Positions 8,452-17,580 of a DNA stretch of 41,329 nt are shown here, in pieces. A program made the position numbers and the translations under genes. Each line of letters starts with the position of its first letter. Positions within the stretch are counted from its first letter, which is position 1. Source of the DNA: Flavobacterium sp. (lineage in GTDB: Bacteria; Bacteroidota; Bacteroidia; Flavobacteriales; Flavobacteriaceae). The stretch covers positions 1 to 41,329 of the forward strand of contig JADBYA010000027.1 of assembly GCA_020403245.1 (NCBI GenBank). The letters are read 5' to 3'. The notes beneath the pieces were generated by a model. The model was given only the letters and a program-made list of their open reading frames with translations, was not told where the DNA came from and ran no database searches.

Positions 8452-9561
8452 ATGAAAAGAACCATTTATCTTTTTTTAGCCATTACTGCTTTTGTCTTTA
8501 GTTCTTGCAAAGACGAACATAAAAATTTAAAAGATGGATTATATGCTGAAATTGAAACTTCTCGAGGAAACATTATCGTGGCACTAAACTATAAGAAAAC
8601 ACCAATAACAGTGGCCAATTTTGTTTCTTTAGCCGAAGGAAAAAATCCATTTGTAACAGACGATTTAAAAGGAAAACCATTTTACAACGATTTGCAATTT
8701 CACCGAGTTATTGGCGATTTTATGATACAAACAGGAGATCCATTAGGCAATGGTTCTGGTGATGCTGGTTATAAATTTGTAGATGAAATTACCGAATTAA
8801 AGCATGATAAACCTGGCATTCTATCAATGGCCAACTCAGGACCAAAAACCAATAGCAGTCAGTTCTTCATTACTCATGTAGCAACACCATGGCTTGATGG
8901 TAAACATACTGTTTTTGGTCATGTTGTTGAAGGAATGGATGTAGTAAATTCTATCACTCAAGGCGATTTGATGAAAAAAATCACCATCATTAGAAAAGGC
9001 GAAGAAGTTAAAAAGTTTGATGCTGTAAAAGTTTTTAGCGATTATTTTAAAAATGAAATAGAAAATCAAAAAAAGCAAGCCGCTATTAATGCGCAACAAC
9101 AAAAGGAGTATGACGCAAAATACAAAATAGTGAAAGACCAGAAAGTTGCCTATTTTAATCAGTTGATGAAATCAGCCACTAAAACATCTACTGGTTTTAA
9201 ATTCAATATCCTACAAAAATCGAATGGTAAAAAACCGAAAGATGGTGAAACTATTGCCATCGAATATGCTGGCTATCTCGAAGATGGAACGCTATTTGAT
9301 ACAAGCAGTGCTGAAATCGCTAAGCAATTTGGTAAATTTGATGAGCAAAGAGCCATGCAAAATGATTATTCTGCTTTACCCTATGTTATGGGTTCAAATC
9401 AACTAATACCCGGATTTGTAGAAGGAATAAATAAACTAAAAATGGGCGAAAAAGCAGTTTTCTTTATCCCTTTTAACTTGGGCTACGGCGAACAAGGTGC
9501 TGGGGATGCAATCCCGCCCAATGCCAATTTGATCTTTGAAGTTGAAATAATAAATAAATAA
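8452..9561 (+). CDS. Cyclophilin-FKBP fusion prolyl isomerase, lipoprotein
   Basis: A 369-residue protein with two unrelated prolyl-isomerase domains. A lipobox signal peptide (FVFSSCKDE) is followed by a cyclophilin domain ([43 protein letters not shown]), a lysine/glutamine-rich linker near residues 190-230, and a C-terminal FKBP domain ([52 protein letters not shown]). It likely acts on exported proteins in the periplasm as a membrane-anchored chaperone. The frame allows a TTG start at 8443, but ATG 8452 is the natural start of the signal peptide. A paralogue follows 30 nt downstream. Confidence 0.92.
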   Translation: MKRTIYLFLAITAFVFSSCKDEHKNLKDGLYAEIETSRGNIIVALNYKKTPITVANFVSLAEGKNPFVTDDLKGKPFYNDLQFHRVIGDFMIQTGDPLGNGSGDAGYKFVDEITELKHDKPGILSMANSGPKTNSSQFFITHVATPWLDGKHTVFGHVVEGMDVVNSITQGDLMKKITIIRKGEEVKKFDAVKVFSDYFKNEIENQKKQAAINAQQQKEYDAKYKIVKDQKVAYFNQLMKSATKTSTGFKFNILQKSNGKKPKDGETIAIEYAGYLEDGTLFDTSSAEIAKQFGKFDEQRAMQNDYSALPYVMGSNQLIPGFVEGINKLKMGEKAVFFIPFNLGYGEQGAGDAIPPNANLIFEVEIINK

Positions 9562-9591
9562 AGAAACATATAAAACAAAAATTAATACATC

Positions 9592-10809
9592 ATGAAAATT
9601 AAAGTTAACATTCTTCTTTTGATTTGCCTTGGTATGATTAGTGCCACAGCACAAAACACAAAAAAACCAGTTGCAACATCAACTAAACCGGCACTAGCCA
9701 AACCCGATGCTACTAACAATATAGGAATTTTTGCTGAAATCGAAACTGACAAAGGTAAAATTTTACTTCGTTTAGAATACCAAAAAACACCAATTACTGT
9801 TGCCAACTTCATCTCGTTAGTTGAAGGAACTAATACGGCAATTACAGATGAAAAACTAAAAGGAAAACCTTTTTATGATGGACTAAAATTTCATAGAGTT
9901 ATTCCTGATTTTATGATACAAGGGGGTGATCCACAAGGAAATGGCTCTGGTGGACCAGGTTATGCTTTTAAAGATGAAATTGTTGCAGACTTGAAACACA
10001 ATCGTGCAGGAATTCTATCTATGGCCAATTCTGGTCCAAAAACAAATGGTTCTCAATTCTTTATTACACACAAAGAAACATCTTGGTTAGACGGAAAACA
10101 CACTGTTTTCGGAAACGTGGTTACAGGACAAGATGTTGTTAACGCCATCAAACAAGATGATGTCATCAAAAAAGTAACTATCGTTAGAAAAGGTGCTGAA
10201 GCCAAAAAATTTGATGCACCAAAAGTTTTTGCTGATTACATGGCAAACAAAGCGGGAGATGATGCCAAAGAAGCCGCATTAGCCGAAGAAAATAGAAAAA
10301 AACAAGCTGAAGCTGAAGCTGCCAAAAAAGCCGAATACAATGCAAAATTTGGTCCTGTAATTGCTGCAAAAGCTAAATACTTAACTGATACAAAAGCAAC
10401 GGCTACAGAAACACTTTCTGGATTACGATACAAAATTACTCAATCAGGAACAGGAAAAAAACCTGCCGATGGAACATCCGTTTATATTCATTATGCAGGT
10501 TATCTTGAAGATGGAAGTCTTTTTGACAGTAGCTATGAGAGCGTAAATAAAGAGTTTGGAAAATTTGACGAAAATAGAGCTAAACAAAATGGTTACCAAC
10601 CTTTTCCTTTTGAATATGGCAAAAAAGACGGTTTAATTCCTGGATTTATTGAAGGTTTAAGTATGATGAATTTTGGAGATAAAGCAATTGTTTACATTCC
10701 ATCAAAATTGGGTTATGGAGAAAGAGGTGCAGGAAATGTAATTCCGCCTAACGCTAATATCATTTTTGAAATAGAAATGCTAGAAGCTGCTCCGGCACCA
10801 AAACAATAA
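9592..10809 (+). CDS. Cyclophilin-FKBP fusion prolyl isomerase, secreted paralogue
   Basis: A 405-residue paralogue of the preceding gene with the same domain order: cyclophilin ([32 protein letters not shown]), an alanine/lysine/glutamate-rich coiled linker at about 215-260, and FKBP ([52 protein letters not shown]). The export signal differs: [21 protein letters not shown] looks like a signal peptidase I substrate, so this copy should be soluble in the periplasm while the other is lipid-anchored. The pair probably arose by tandem duplication. A strong terminator follows 16 nt after the stop. Confidence 0.92.
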   Translation: MKIKVNILLLICLGMISATAQNTKKPVATSTKPALAKPDATNNIGIFAEIETDKGKILLRLEYQKTPITVANFISLVEGTNTAITDEKLKGKPFYDGLKFHRVIPDFMIQGGDPQGNGSGGPGYAFKDEIVADLKHNRAGILSMANSGPKTNGSQFFITHKETSWLDGKHTVFGNVVTGQDVVNAIKQDDVIKKVTIVRKGAEAKKFDAPKVFADYMANKAGDDAKEAALAEENRKKQAEAEAAKKAEYNAKFGPVIAAKAKYLTDTKATATETLSGLRYKITQSGTGKKPADGTSVYIHYAGYLEDGSLFDSSYESVNKEFGKFDENRAKQNGYQPFPFEYGKKDGLIPGFIEGLSMMNFGDKAIVYIPSKLGYGERGAGNVIPPNANIIFEIEMLEAAPAPKQ

Positions 10810-10824
10810 TAAATTCTATTTTTT

Positions 10825-10868
10825 AAAAACTACCCCGATTTGAAGTTTCAAATCGGGGTAGTTTTTTT
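10825..10868. terminator. Strong bidirectional terminator
   Basis: A perfect stem of about 19 bp: AAAAACTACCCCGATTTGA (10825-10843) pairs with its complement at 10848-10866 around an AGTT loop, with flanking A and T runs. It separates the convergent isomerase and permease genes. The T-run on the plus strand overlaps the permease stop codon. Confidence 0.92.
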
Positions 10869-12315
10869 AATCTTTTTTATTCATAAATAAATAATATACA
10901 GGAATTCCCAAGGCAACAATTACTAATCCTAAGCCAGTATTGGTAGTATCGTAAATTAGTAGTGCTACACAAATTGCAGAGGTCACGATAATATACAATG
11001 CTGGAATAAAAGGGTATCCAAATGCTTTATACGGTCGTTCGGCATTGGGTTCTTTTTTTCTGAGGATAATAATTCCATAAATTGTAAGAATATAAAATAA
11101 CAATGAAGCAAAAGTAGCGTAGGTCAACAAATCGCCATATTTCCCTGAAATACATAAGATACACGCCCAAAAACATTGAAACCAAAGCGCTCTTTCTGGA
11201 ACATCATTTTTATTTAATTCACCAGCTTTTTTAAAAAACAAACCATCTTTTGACATGGCATAAAACAATCTTCCTCCAGCCAAAACCAAACCGCTATTGC
11301 ATCCAAAAGTGGACACCATAATCAATCCAGCCATCACAAAAACACCAATATTTCCGAGTATCATATTAGCAGCCGCAGCACCTACTCTATCCTGAGCAGC
11401 AAACATAATTCCATTTTCAACAATTGCAGTTGCGTCGGGAGTTCCTTTGATAGGCAACAAAGCAAGATAAGCGATATTAGCCAAAATATAAATTACAGTA
11501 ACCAGTAAGGTTCCCAAAAATAAACTTCGAGGGATATTCTTTTTCGGCTCTTTTATTTCTCCGGCAATAAATGTGACATTATTCCAGGCATCACTGGAAA
11601 ATAAGGAATTAATAATCGTTGCTCCCATAGCGCCAAGCAATGCTATTCCCGTTAATTTTTCGACAGTAATTGAACCATCGGGATTTAAAACCGTTTTTGA
11701 GGCATCCCACATATTGGCAAAATTATCGGAAAGCACATTGGTTTTCATCCCAACATACAACCCCAAAATAATCAAAGCAAAAAGTGCCACCAACTTTGCC
11801 AGTGTAAACAGTAACTGAATTGTTTTTCCACTTTGAACACCTTTTGTATTAATATAGGTTAGCAAAAAAATACTTGCCATAGCCAATATTTGCTTATTGG
11901 TAAAAGAAAAACTCTCTCCAATACTGAAAATTTTATTTTCTAAAACGGGAAAAAAAACAGCCGAATAATTAGCAAAAGCTACCGCAACCGCAGCAATTAC
12001 ACCCGTTTGAATGACGGTAAAAACAGTCCAGCCATACAGAAAAGAAGCCAGTTTTCCATAAGCACGTTGAATGTAAACAAATTGTCCACCAGCTGTGGGC
12101 ATCATACCTGCTAATTCGCCATAGCTTAAAGCGGCAGACATGGTGAGTAAACCGGTAACCAACCAAATCAAAAGCAACCATCCAGCCGAACCAACATCTC
12201 TAGCCATTTGGGCAGTCACTATAAAAATACCGGAACCTATCATGGAACCGGCTACAATGCTAGTGGCGTTAAGAAGTCCTAGAGAGCGTTTTAATTCGTG
12301 CTTTGTTTCAGACAT
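10867..12315 (-). CDS. APC-family amino acid permease
   Basis: A 482-residue membrane protein with about 12 hydrophobic segments. SIVAGSMIGSGIFIVTAQMA in the first helix is the broken-helix substrate site of the APC superfamily. SYGELAGMMPTAGGQFVYIQ in helix 2-3 and NVTFIAGEIKEPKKNIPRSL in the middle are typical of the LAT/SteT branch of amino acid exchangers. The substrate cannot be told from sequence. It is a single-gene unit: a TATATTTG box lies upstream and the shared terminator downstream. Confidence 0.9.
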   Translation of the reverse strand: MSETKHELKRSLGLLNATSIVAGSMIGSGIFIVTAQMARDVGSAGWLLLIWLVTGLLTMSAALSYGELAGMMPTAGGQFVYIQRAYGKLASFLYGWTVFTVIQTGVIAAVAVAFANYSAVFFPVLENKIFSIGESFSFTNKQILAMASIFLLTYINTKGVQSGKTIQLLFTLAKLVALFALIILGLYVGMKTNVLSDNFANMWDASKTVLNPDGSITVEKLTGIALLGAMGATIINSLFSSDAWNNVTFIAGEIKEPKKNIPRSLFLGTLLVTVIYILANIAYLALLPIKGTPDATAIVENGIMFAAQDRVGAAAANMILGNIGVFVMAGLIMVSTFGCNSGLVLAGGRLFYAMSKDGLFFKKAGELNKNDVPERALWFQCFWACILCISGKYGDLLTYATFASLLFYILTIYGIIILRKKEPNAERPYKAFGYPFIPALYIIVTSAICVALLIYDTTNTGLGLVIVALGIPVYYLFMNKKD

Positions 12316-12342
12316 AAAATTGGTTTATTGGTTTGTTGATTT

Positions 12343-12350
12343 CAAATATA
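12343..12350 (-). promoter_or_regulatory. -7 promoter box of the APC permease
   Basis: The minus strand reads TATATTTG here, ending 28 nt before the permease ATG (12315). It is a perfect TAnnTTTG match. Confidence 0.6.
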
Positions 12351-12361
12351 ATTAAATTGAG

Positions 12362-12435
12362 AGAAAAGAAAATAGAAAATAGAATATAGAATATAGAAAC
12401 TTTCTTCTGCTGACTGCGACTGCAAACTGAACACT
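12362..12435. repeat. Low-complexity spacer: AATATAGA-type then ACTG-type repeat
   Basis: 12362-12400 is a run of AGAAAAT and AGAATAT units. 12407-12435 (CTGACTGCGACTGCAAACTG and on) belongs to the ACTG family also seen at 3063-3121 and 32115-32146. The spacer lies between the 3' end of mazG and the permease promoter. Confidence 0.6.
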
Positions 12436-13231
12436 AGAGCTTTTTGGCTTCTTCCCAAAAAATATCCATCTCTGCTAATGTCATATCCATTAATGGTTTG
12501 CCAAGTTGGTTAGCTTTACTTTCTAAATATTGAAAGCGCTTGATGAATTTTTTATTGGTGCGTTCCAGAGCATCTTCGGGATTGACCTTTAGAAATCGGG
12601 CGTAGTTTATCATTGAGAATAGCACATCGCCAAACTCGGCTTCTATTTTATCTTGATTTCCAACTTGAACCTCAACTTGCAGTTCTTGCAATTCCTCTTG
12701 CACTTTGTCCCACACTTGGTGTGGTTCTTCCCAATCGAAACCCACGCCTTTTACTTTGTCTTGAATTCGGCTGGCTTTTATCAAAGCGGGTAATCCTTTT
12801 GGAACACCTTCTAATACCGATTTTTTGCCTTCTTTGAGTTTTAGTTTTTCCCAGTTTTGTTTTACTTCTTCTTCATCGGCAACCACAACATCTCCATAAA
12901 TATGTGGATGACGATGGATTAATTTATTACAAATTTCATTACACACATCGGCTATATCAAAACCTGTAGTGAGCGAAGTCGAATTATCATTGGTTTCACT
13001 TCCTATTTTGGCATAAAAAACAATGTGCAATAGCAAATCACCTAATTCTTTTTTGATTTCTTGTAAATCGTTATTTAAAATGGCATCTCCTAGTTCGTAG
13101 GTTTCTTCAATAGTGAGATGACGCAAACTTTCAAGTGTTTGTTTTTTATCCCATGGACATTTGGCACGCAAATCATCCATGATGTCTAATAATCTTCCAA
13201 AAGCATCGAGTTGTTGTTGTCGGGTGTTCAT
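12434..13231 (-). CDS. mazG: Nucleoside triphosphate pyrophosphohydrolase MazG
   Basis: A 265-residue two-domain MazG (all-alpha NTP-PPase fold). The first domain has LRAKCPWDKKQTLESLRHLT, then EETYEL and ELGDLLLHIVFYAKI, giving the metal-binding EExxE/ExxD pattern. The second domain has VQEELQELQVEV and EFGDVLFSMINYARF. It hydrolyses (d)NTPs to monophosphate and pyrophosphate, a house-cleaning role. The 5' region is unusual: seven exact copies of a 7-bp unit begin 8 bp before its ATG, so its expression might vary with copy number. Confidence 0.94.
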   Translation of the reverse strand: MNTRQQQLDAFGRLLDIMDDLRAKCPWDKKQTLESLRHLTIEETYELGDAILNNDLQEIKKELGDLLLHIVFYAKIGSETNDNSTSLTTGFDIADVCNEICNKLIHRHPHIYGDVVVADEEEVKQNWEKLKLKEGKKSVLEGVPKGLPALIKASRIQDKVKGVGFDWEEPHQVWDKVQEELQELQVEVQVGNQDKIEAEFGDVLFSMINYARFLKVNPEDALERTNKKFIKRFQYLESKANQLGKPLMDMTLAEMDIFWEEAKKL

Positions 13232-13239
13232 TGTTTTTG

Positions 13240-13290
13240 TTTCGGGTTTCGGGTTTCGGGTTTCGGGTTTCGGGTTTCGGGTTTCGGGTT
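13240..13290. repeat. Perfect heptanucleotide tandem repeat (TTTCGGG)7
   Basis: Seven exact copies of TTTCGGG (CCCGAAA on the coding strand of mazG) run from 13240 to 13288, then TT. The array abuts the mazG start codon (13231). A short open frame on the plus strand across it is a repeat artefact. Confidence 0.95.
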
Positions 13291-13355
13291 ATAAAAATAA
13301 AAAATCCTATCGCTGTAGGTAACAATAGGATTAATATTTATAAAAAAGTAATTAA

Positions 13356-13838
13356 CTATTTTTTTGTTTTTGAAGACTTTGATGATTTAATTTCTTCAGC
13401 TACTTGTTCTTTTTCAACTTCAGCGTTTTTTGATAACGTTTCTTGATTAGGTGCTTCTTTTGATACCATTCCTTTTGCTTGAAGCAAGTTATACCAGTTT
13501 AATACTTTTTTAATGTCAGAAACATAGACTCTATCTTCATCATAATCAGGTAAAACTTCTTTGAAATAGGCAACCAATTTAGCATTGTCTTCTTTATTGG
13601 AAATTGTAGGTCCTTCGTTTTCTTTAACTGCTATCGCACGCATGATTTCAACCAACGGTTTTTCCTCACTATAAGTATACATGGATATTTCAGTCAATAA
13701 GCTAACATTGCTTCTTAATCCAACAGTAATTTTTTTTCCATCCAATAATGACTCCGCTAAAAATCCTGATCGTGTTTGTATTTTTAATTCAAATAATCCC
13801 GGTTTTCCAGCAATGGCTAATATTTTTTCTACGTTCAT
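13356..13838 (-). CDS. DUF5606-type protein
   Basis: A 160-residue protein beginning NVEKILAIAGKPGLFELKIQ, then GFLAESLLDGKKI and LPDYDEDRVYVSDIKKVLNWY. I recognise this as the Bacteroidota family DUF5606, whose function is unknown. The last 25 residues are Glu/Lys/Ser-rich and probably disordered. There is no signal peptide, so it is likely cytoplasmic. A perfect TATATTTG promoter box lies 22 nt upstream. It shares the strand with def upstream, from which repeats separate it. Confidence 0.8.
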   Translation of the reverse strand: MNVEKILAIAGKPGLFELKIQTRSGFLAESLLDGKKITVGLRSNVSLLTEISMYTYSEEKPLVEIMRAIAVKENEGPTISNKEDNAKLVAYFKEVLPDYDEDRVYVSDIKKVLNWYNLLQAKGMVSKEAPNQETLSKNAEVEKEQVAEEIKSSKSSKTKK

Positions 13839-13859
13839 TTTATTAATTTAATTTGGGAA

Positions 13860-13867
13860 CAAATATA
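13860..13867 (-). promoter_or_regulatory. -7 promoter box of the DUF5606 gene
   Basis: The minus strand reads TATATTTG, ending 21 nt before the ATG at 13838. Confidence 0.6.
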
Positions 13868-13870
13868 GGT

Positions 13871-13920
13871 AATTCAAATTCCAAATATCAAATTCAAAAT
13901 TCAAAATTCAAAATTCAAAA
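13871..13920. repeat. TTCAAAA tandem low-complexity repeat
   Basis: Seven-base near-repeats of AATTCAAA/TTCAAAA fill the gap between def and the DUF5606 promoter. A related TTTTGAA/TTTGATT run is found at 34920-34980. Confidence 0.7.
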
Positions 13921-13993
13921 AAAAACTAATAAAAAATTAAGCTACTAGTTAAAATATTGGAATTTGTAATTTTTAAAATTGGAATTTCAGAAA

Positions 13994-14581
13994 CTATCTT
14001 CCTTTTTTATGGGCAAATTTCATTTTGTAATCGGGTCTGGCTTTGCCTTCCATGATGTTTTGTAATTTCTTTTTAATCAATGTTTTTTTCAATATAGTAA
14101 GATGATCAGTAAACAAAATCCCTTCAATATGATCATATTCATGTTGTATAACACGAGCAATTAATCCTTCAAAAACTTCTGTTTTTTTATTGAAATTTTC
14201 ATCACAATATTCAAGGGTAATTCTCTCGTTACGGTACACATCTTCACGAACCTCTGGAATACTCAAACATCCTTCGTTAAAACCCCATTCTTCGCCCTCT
14301 TCCTTCAACATAGTAGCGTTAATAAAAGTTCTTTTGAAACCTTTTAATTGCTGTTGCTCTTCTTTTGATAAATCGTCACTATCGCTAAATGGTTCAGTAT
14401 CTATCACAAATAAACGTATTGACAATCCTACTTGTGGTGCAGCCAATCCAACGCCATAGGCATTATACATGGTTTCATACATATTAGAAATTATTACTGA
14501 AAGATTAGGATAATCAGAAGGGATTTCTTCAGCAACCTGCCTTAGAACAGGCTCTCCATAACCATAAATTGGTAATATCAT
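13994..14581 (-). CDS. def: Peptide deformylase
   Basis: A 195-residue Fe/Zn hydrolase that removes the formyl group from nascent N-terminal Met. All three family motifs are present: GVGLAAPQVG (43-52), EGCLSIP with the metal-ligand Cys105, and QHEYDHIEG with the ligands His147 and His151 and the catalytic Glu148. Length and start (MILPIYGYGEPVLRQ) are typical. Def and ruvX are often neighbours in Flavobacterium. Here a small exported-protein gene lies between them on the other strand. Confidence 0.96.
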   Translation of the reverse strand: MILPIYGYGEPVLRQVAEEIPSDYPNLSVIISNMYETMYNAYGVGLAAPQVGLSIRLFVIDTEPFSDSDDLSKEEQQQLKGFKRTFINATMLKEEGEEWGFNEGCLSIPEVREDVYRNERITLEYCDENFNKKTEVFEGLIARVIQHEYDHIEGILFTDHLTILKKTLIKKKLQNIMEGKARPDYKMKFAHKKGR

Positions 14582-14738
14582 TTTTAAAACAATTTTAAAA
14601 TATAATTAATCGCAACTATCGAATACAAATATTTTTTTGTAAAAGTAATCAAAAAAAAAGTTTGCAAACTTGAATTATTTTAAAGTCATAAAAAGCAGTT
14701 GTTTTAAATCAAGAAATGAAATAATGAAATGATTTTTT

Positions 14739-14746
14739 TATCTTTG
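14739..14746 (+). promoter_or_regulatory. -7 promoter box for the small exported protein gene
   Basis: TATCTTTG matches TAnnTTTG and ends 30 nt before the ATG at 14777. Confidence 0.5.
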
Positions 14747-14776
14747 AAGAGATATTAATAACTTAAACCTATATCC

Positions 14777-15184
14777 ATGAAAAATATTATTTTAGCCATT
14801 GCAATTTTCTTTAGTTTTAATGCTTTTGGACAATCTGCTAAAAAAAACGCCACGGTTAATAAACCAGTTACAAATACTTTATATTCTCCTAAAGAGAAGG
14901 AAGAAATCAAAAAAACTTTTTTGAAGGAAATTGATCAAATCGGAATGTCACCAGTTGTCAAAACAAAATATTTAGAAACTATCAATAAATATTCTGAAAA
15001 ATTGAAAGCAGTCAATAAGGACAAGAGTGTTTCGAATACTGAACTTACAACAAAAGCAAATAAATTGATTAAAGACCAAAATCAAGAAATAAAAAAATTG
15101 TTAACTCCTGATCAATACAAAAAACATAAAATTATATACAATCGTTTTCAAAATAGTATAAACTACAGAATTGAAAAAAGATAA
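14777..15184 (+). CDS. Small exported protein of unknown function
   Basis: A 135-residue protein with a signal peptide (MKNIILAIAIFFSFNAFGQ, cleavage about residue 19) and then a Lys-rich helical body. LLTPDQYKKHKIIYNRF near the end recalls the LTxxQ motif of Spy/CpxP-like periplasmic proteins, a loose similarity only. The stop is 2 nt from the 3' end of the convergent ruvX, with no room for a terminator. I do not recognise it beyond that. Confidence 0.75.
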   Translation: MKNIILAIAIFFSFNAFGQSAKKNATVNKPVTNTLYSPKEKEEIKKTFLKEIDQIGMSPVVKTKYLETINKYSEKLKAVNKDKSVSNTELTTKANKLIKDQNQEIKKLLTPDQYKKHKIIYNRFQNSINYRIEKR

Positions 15185-15186
15185 AT

Positions 15187-15603
15187 TTATATCATTTTTC
15201 TAGTCAAATAATCTTGCAGCATAATAGTGGCAGCAATTTCATCTAACAACGCTTTATTTTGGCGTTGTTTTTTTTTCAATCCACTATCAATCATGGTTTG
15301 AAATGCGATTTTGGAAGTAAACCGTTCATCTACTCTTTCTACTGTCATTTCAGGAAAAGTTTTGTTGAAATCGGAAACAAATTTTTCAATAATTGGAGTA
15401 CTTTCTGAAGGTTGACCATTCATTTGTTTGGGTTCGCCAATCAAGACTTTACAAACATTCTCTTTATTAATATAATTTGTTAAAAAAGAAATAGCAGTTT
15501 CTGATGGAATGGTTGTTAAACCTGAGGCAATGATTTGCAATTCATCGGTAACGGCAATTCCTGTGCGCTTTATTCCATAATCAATAGCGAGAATTCTTGG
15601 CAT
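15187..15603 (-). CDS. ruvX: RuvX/YqgF, RNase H-fold nuclease
   Basis: A 138-residue protein starting MPRILAIDYGIKRTGIAVTD, the first strand of the RNase H fold with the catalytic Asp7. Further motifs are VGEP-like LIGEPKQMNG, VERVDERFTS and KALLDEIAATIMLQDYL with the final catalytic acid. YqgF proteins act in pre-16S rRNA 5'-end processing, and a Holliday-junction resolvase role has been proposed. It is divergent from dapD; both genes have their own TAnnTTTG box in the 91-nt gap. Confidence 0.93.
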   Translation of the reverse strand: MPRILAIDYGIKRTGIAVTDELQIIASGLTTIPSETAISFLTNYINKENVCKVLIGEPKQMNGQPSESTPIIEKFVSDFNKTFPEMTVERVDERFTSKIAFQTMIDSGLKKKQRQNKALLDEIAATIMLQDYLTRKMI

Positions 15604-15614
15604 ATGTTTTTTTA

Positions 15615-15622
15615 CAAATTTA
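15615..15622 (-). promoter_or_regulatory. -7 promoter box of ruvX
   Basis: The minus strand reads TAAATTTG, ending 11 nt before the ruvX ATG at 15603. This implies a leader of only a few nucleotides. Confidence 0.5.
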
Positions 15623-15669
15623 CAGCTAAAATCAATCGGTACAAAAAGGATTAATTTAAAAATTGGATT

Positions 15670-15677
15670 TATATTTG
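15670..15677 (+). promoter_or_regulatory. -7 promoter box of dapD
   Basis: TATATTTG, a perfect TAnnTTTG match, ends 17 nt before the dapD ATG at 15695. Confidence 0.6.
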
Positions 15678-15694
15678 TTCCAAACTAAGACAAA

Positions 15695-16534
15695 ATGAAT
15701 ACGCTACAATACATTATAGAAAAAGCTTGGGAGAATCGAGAATTATTAAAAGATGAAACTACTCTAAAAACCATCCGAGAAGTCATCGCATTACTTGATG
15801 CGGGAACTATACGTGTTGCTGAACCAACAACTGATACTTCGTCTTCGCTCAGTACAAGTTCTTGGAAAGTAAACGAATGGGTAAAAAAAGCAGTAGTCAT
15901 GTATTTCCCAATCCAAAAAATGGAAACTTGGGAAGCGGGAATTTTTGAATACCACGACAAAATGTTACTAAAAACAGGTTATGCCGAAAAAGGAATTCGT
16001 GTAGTTCCTCCGGCTGTAGCAAGATATGGCGCTTACATTTCCAAGGGTGTTATTTTGATGCCAAGTTATGTAAATATTGGTGCTTATGTTGATGAAGGAA
16101 CTATGGTGGATACATGGGCAACCGTGGGTAGTTGTGCGCAAATTGGAAAAGATGTTCATCTTTCTGGAGGTGTTGGAATTGGTGGTGTTTTAGAACCATT
16201 GCAAGCCGCACCGGTTATTATTGAAGATGGTGCCTTTATTGGGTCAAGATGTATTGTTGTAGAAGGAGTTCGGGTGGAAAAAGAAGCCGTTCTTGGTGCC
16301 AATGTTTGCCTGACTGCATCCACAAAAATCATTGATGTTACTGGGAGCGAACCTATTGAATACAAAGGAGTTGTTCCTGCGCGTTCTGTTGTAATTCCGG
16401 GAAGTTATACCAAGAAATTTGCTGCTGGCGATTATCAAGTGCCGTGTGCTTTAATCATTGGAACTCGCAAACCATCAACTGATTTAAAAACATCGCTCAA
16501 CGAGGCGTTGAGAGAATATGATGTAGCGGTTTAA
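15695..16534 (+). CDS. dapD: Tetrahydrodipicolinate N-succinyltransferase
   Basis: A 279-residue trimeric left-handed beta-helix acyltransferase of the lysine/diaminopimelate pathway that moves succinyl from succinyl-CoA to tetrahydrodipicolinate. The start LQYIIEKAWENRELL is typical. Hexapeptide repeats run through VVPPAVARYGAYISKGVIL, VNIGAYVDEGTMVDTWATVG, HLSGGVGIGGVLEPL and VLGANVCLTASTKI. The end is DLKTSLNEALREYDVAV. A decayed second copy of the last 65 or so codons is found at 17735-17943, downstream of two glycosyltransferase genes (one decayed). That makes this 3' end a probable recombination or duplication boundary. Confidence 0.96.
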   Translation: MNTLQYIIEKAWENRELLKDETTLKTIREVIALLDAGTIRVAEPTTDTSSSLSTSSWKVNEWVKKAVVMYFPIQKMETWEAGIFEYHDKMLLKTGYAEKGIRVVPPAVARYGAYISKGVILMPSYVNIGAYVDEGTMVDTWATVGSCAQIGKDVHLSGGVGIGGVLEPLQAAPVIIEDGAFIGSRCIVVEGVRVEKEAVLGANVCLTASTKIIDVTGSEPIEYKGVVPARSVVIPGSYTKKFAAGDYQVPCALIIGTRKPSTDLKTSLNEALREYDVAV

Positions 16535-16544
16535 ATTTATATAA

Positions 16545-17579
16545 ATGAAAGCACTTGTAATTCAAAAGAAAAAAATTGGTGACGTTTTAACTTCTACAGT
16601 TATTTTTGAAGCGCTCAAGGAAAAGTTTCCATCAATTGAATTAGATTATCTAATTTATCCAAATTGCGAACCTGTTGTTAGGAACAATCCATTTATAAAC
16701 AATGTGATACTACTTGATGAAAAAACAAAAAAAAATTTTATAAAGTTTATTACTTTTTTAATTTCTATAAAAAAAAAGAAATATGATTTTGTTATTGATG
16801 TATATGCAAAGCCAAATAGTTTACTAATTGGAATTTTTACAGGAGCAAAAACAAAAATTAGTTTTGAAAAAAAATACACCAAACTTTTTTATACTCATAC
16901 AATTAGTAGAAAAATAAAATTGAACACAAATGCCACAACGGCTATTGAGCACAGAATTTTATTACTCGGACCATTAGGAATCAAATTCAAAGAAATAAAA
17001 CCAAAAATATTTTTAACAATCGAAGAAAAGGAAATTGCAAAAAATAAATTAATTTCTAGCGGAATTTCAATTTCAAAACCTATCATTATGATTAGTGCCA
17101 TTGGAAGTGATGAAAACAAAACTTACAATCTACCATATATGTGCAAAGTTATTGAACAAATTGCAACGTATAAAGAGGTTCAATTGCTATTTAACTATAT
17201 GCCTCTTCAAAGAGATTTAGCTTATTCTTTATTAAAAATTTGCAATCCAGAAACTCAAAACAAAATTTATTTTAATGTTTATGAGTCAGATCTTCGCGAA
17301 TTTCTTGCAATAACATCTCATTGCAAGGCGTTGATTGGCAATGAAGGTGGTGCAACAAATATGGCAAAAGCTTTGAACATACCTACATTTACAATATTTG
17401 CCCCTTTTGTTAAAAAAATTGGTTGGAATATGTTTGAAAATAATACTACAAATATATCAGTGCATGTAGATGATTATGTAGAAAACGATTCCGGAAACAA
17501 TGCCGAAATGTATAATCAGTTTAAACCTGAGTTTTTCGAAGATAAATTAAAAAAATTTATAGATTTAAATTGTATATAA
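16545..17579 (+). CDS. Glycosyltransferase family 9 (heptosyltransferase-like)
   Basis: A 344-residue GT-B enzyme. MKALVIQKKKIGDVLTSTVI is the GT9 N-terminus (the GD motif after the first strand). LIGNEGGATNMAKALNIPTF near residue 265 is the C-terminal nucleotide-sugar site (usually G-x-D-x-G-x-x-H; here Asn-Glu-Gly-Gly-Ala-Thr). GT9 enzymes add heptose or related sugars to the lipopolysaccharide core. It begins 10 nt after dapD and is probably cotranscribed. Base composition drops sharply to AT-rich from here to about 26100. Confidence 0.85.
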   Translation: MKALVIQKKKIGDVLTSTVIFEALKEKFPSIELDYLIYPNCEPVVRNNPFINNVILLDEKTKKNFIKFITFLISIKKKKYDFVIDVYAKPNSLLIGIFTGAKTKISFEKKYTKLFYTHTISRKIKLNTNATTAIEHRILLLGPLGIKFKEIKPKIFLTIEEKEIAKNKLISSGISISKPIIMISAIGSDENKTYNLPYMCKVIEQIATYKEVQLLFNYMPLQRDLAYSLLKICNPETQNKIYFNVYESDLREFLAITSHCKALIGNEGGATNMAKALNIPTFTIFAPFVKKIGWNMFENNTTNISVHVDDYVENDSGNNAEMYNQFKPEFFEDKLKKFIDLNCI

Positions 17580-17580
17580 A

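Noticed and set aside
13240..13290. Telomere-like sequence
   Set aside because: TTTCGGG resembles eukaryotic telomere repeats, but seven copies beside mazG in a bacterial gene context are a simple tandem repeat.
13231..13446. Plus-strand frame across the TTTCGGG array
   Set aside because: Its N-terminus is pure repeat translation (RVSGFGF) and the rest is antisense to the DUF5606 gene.
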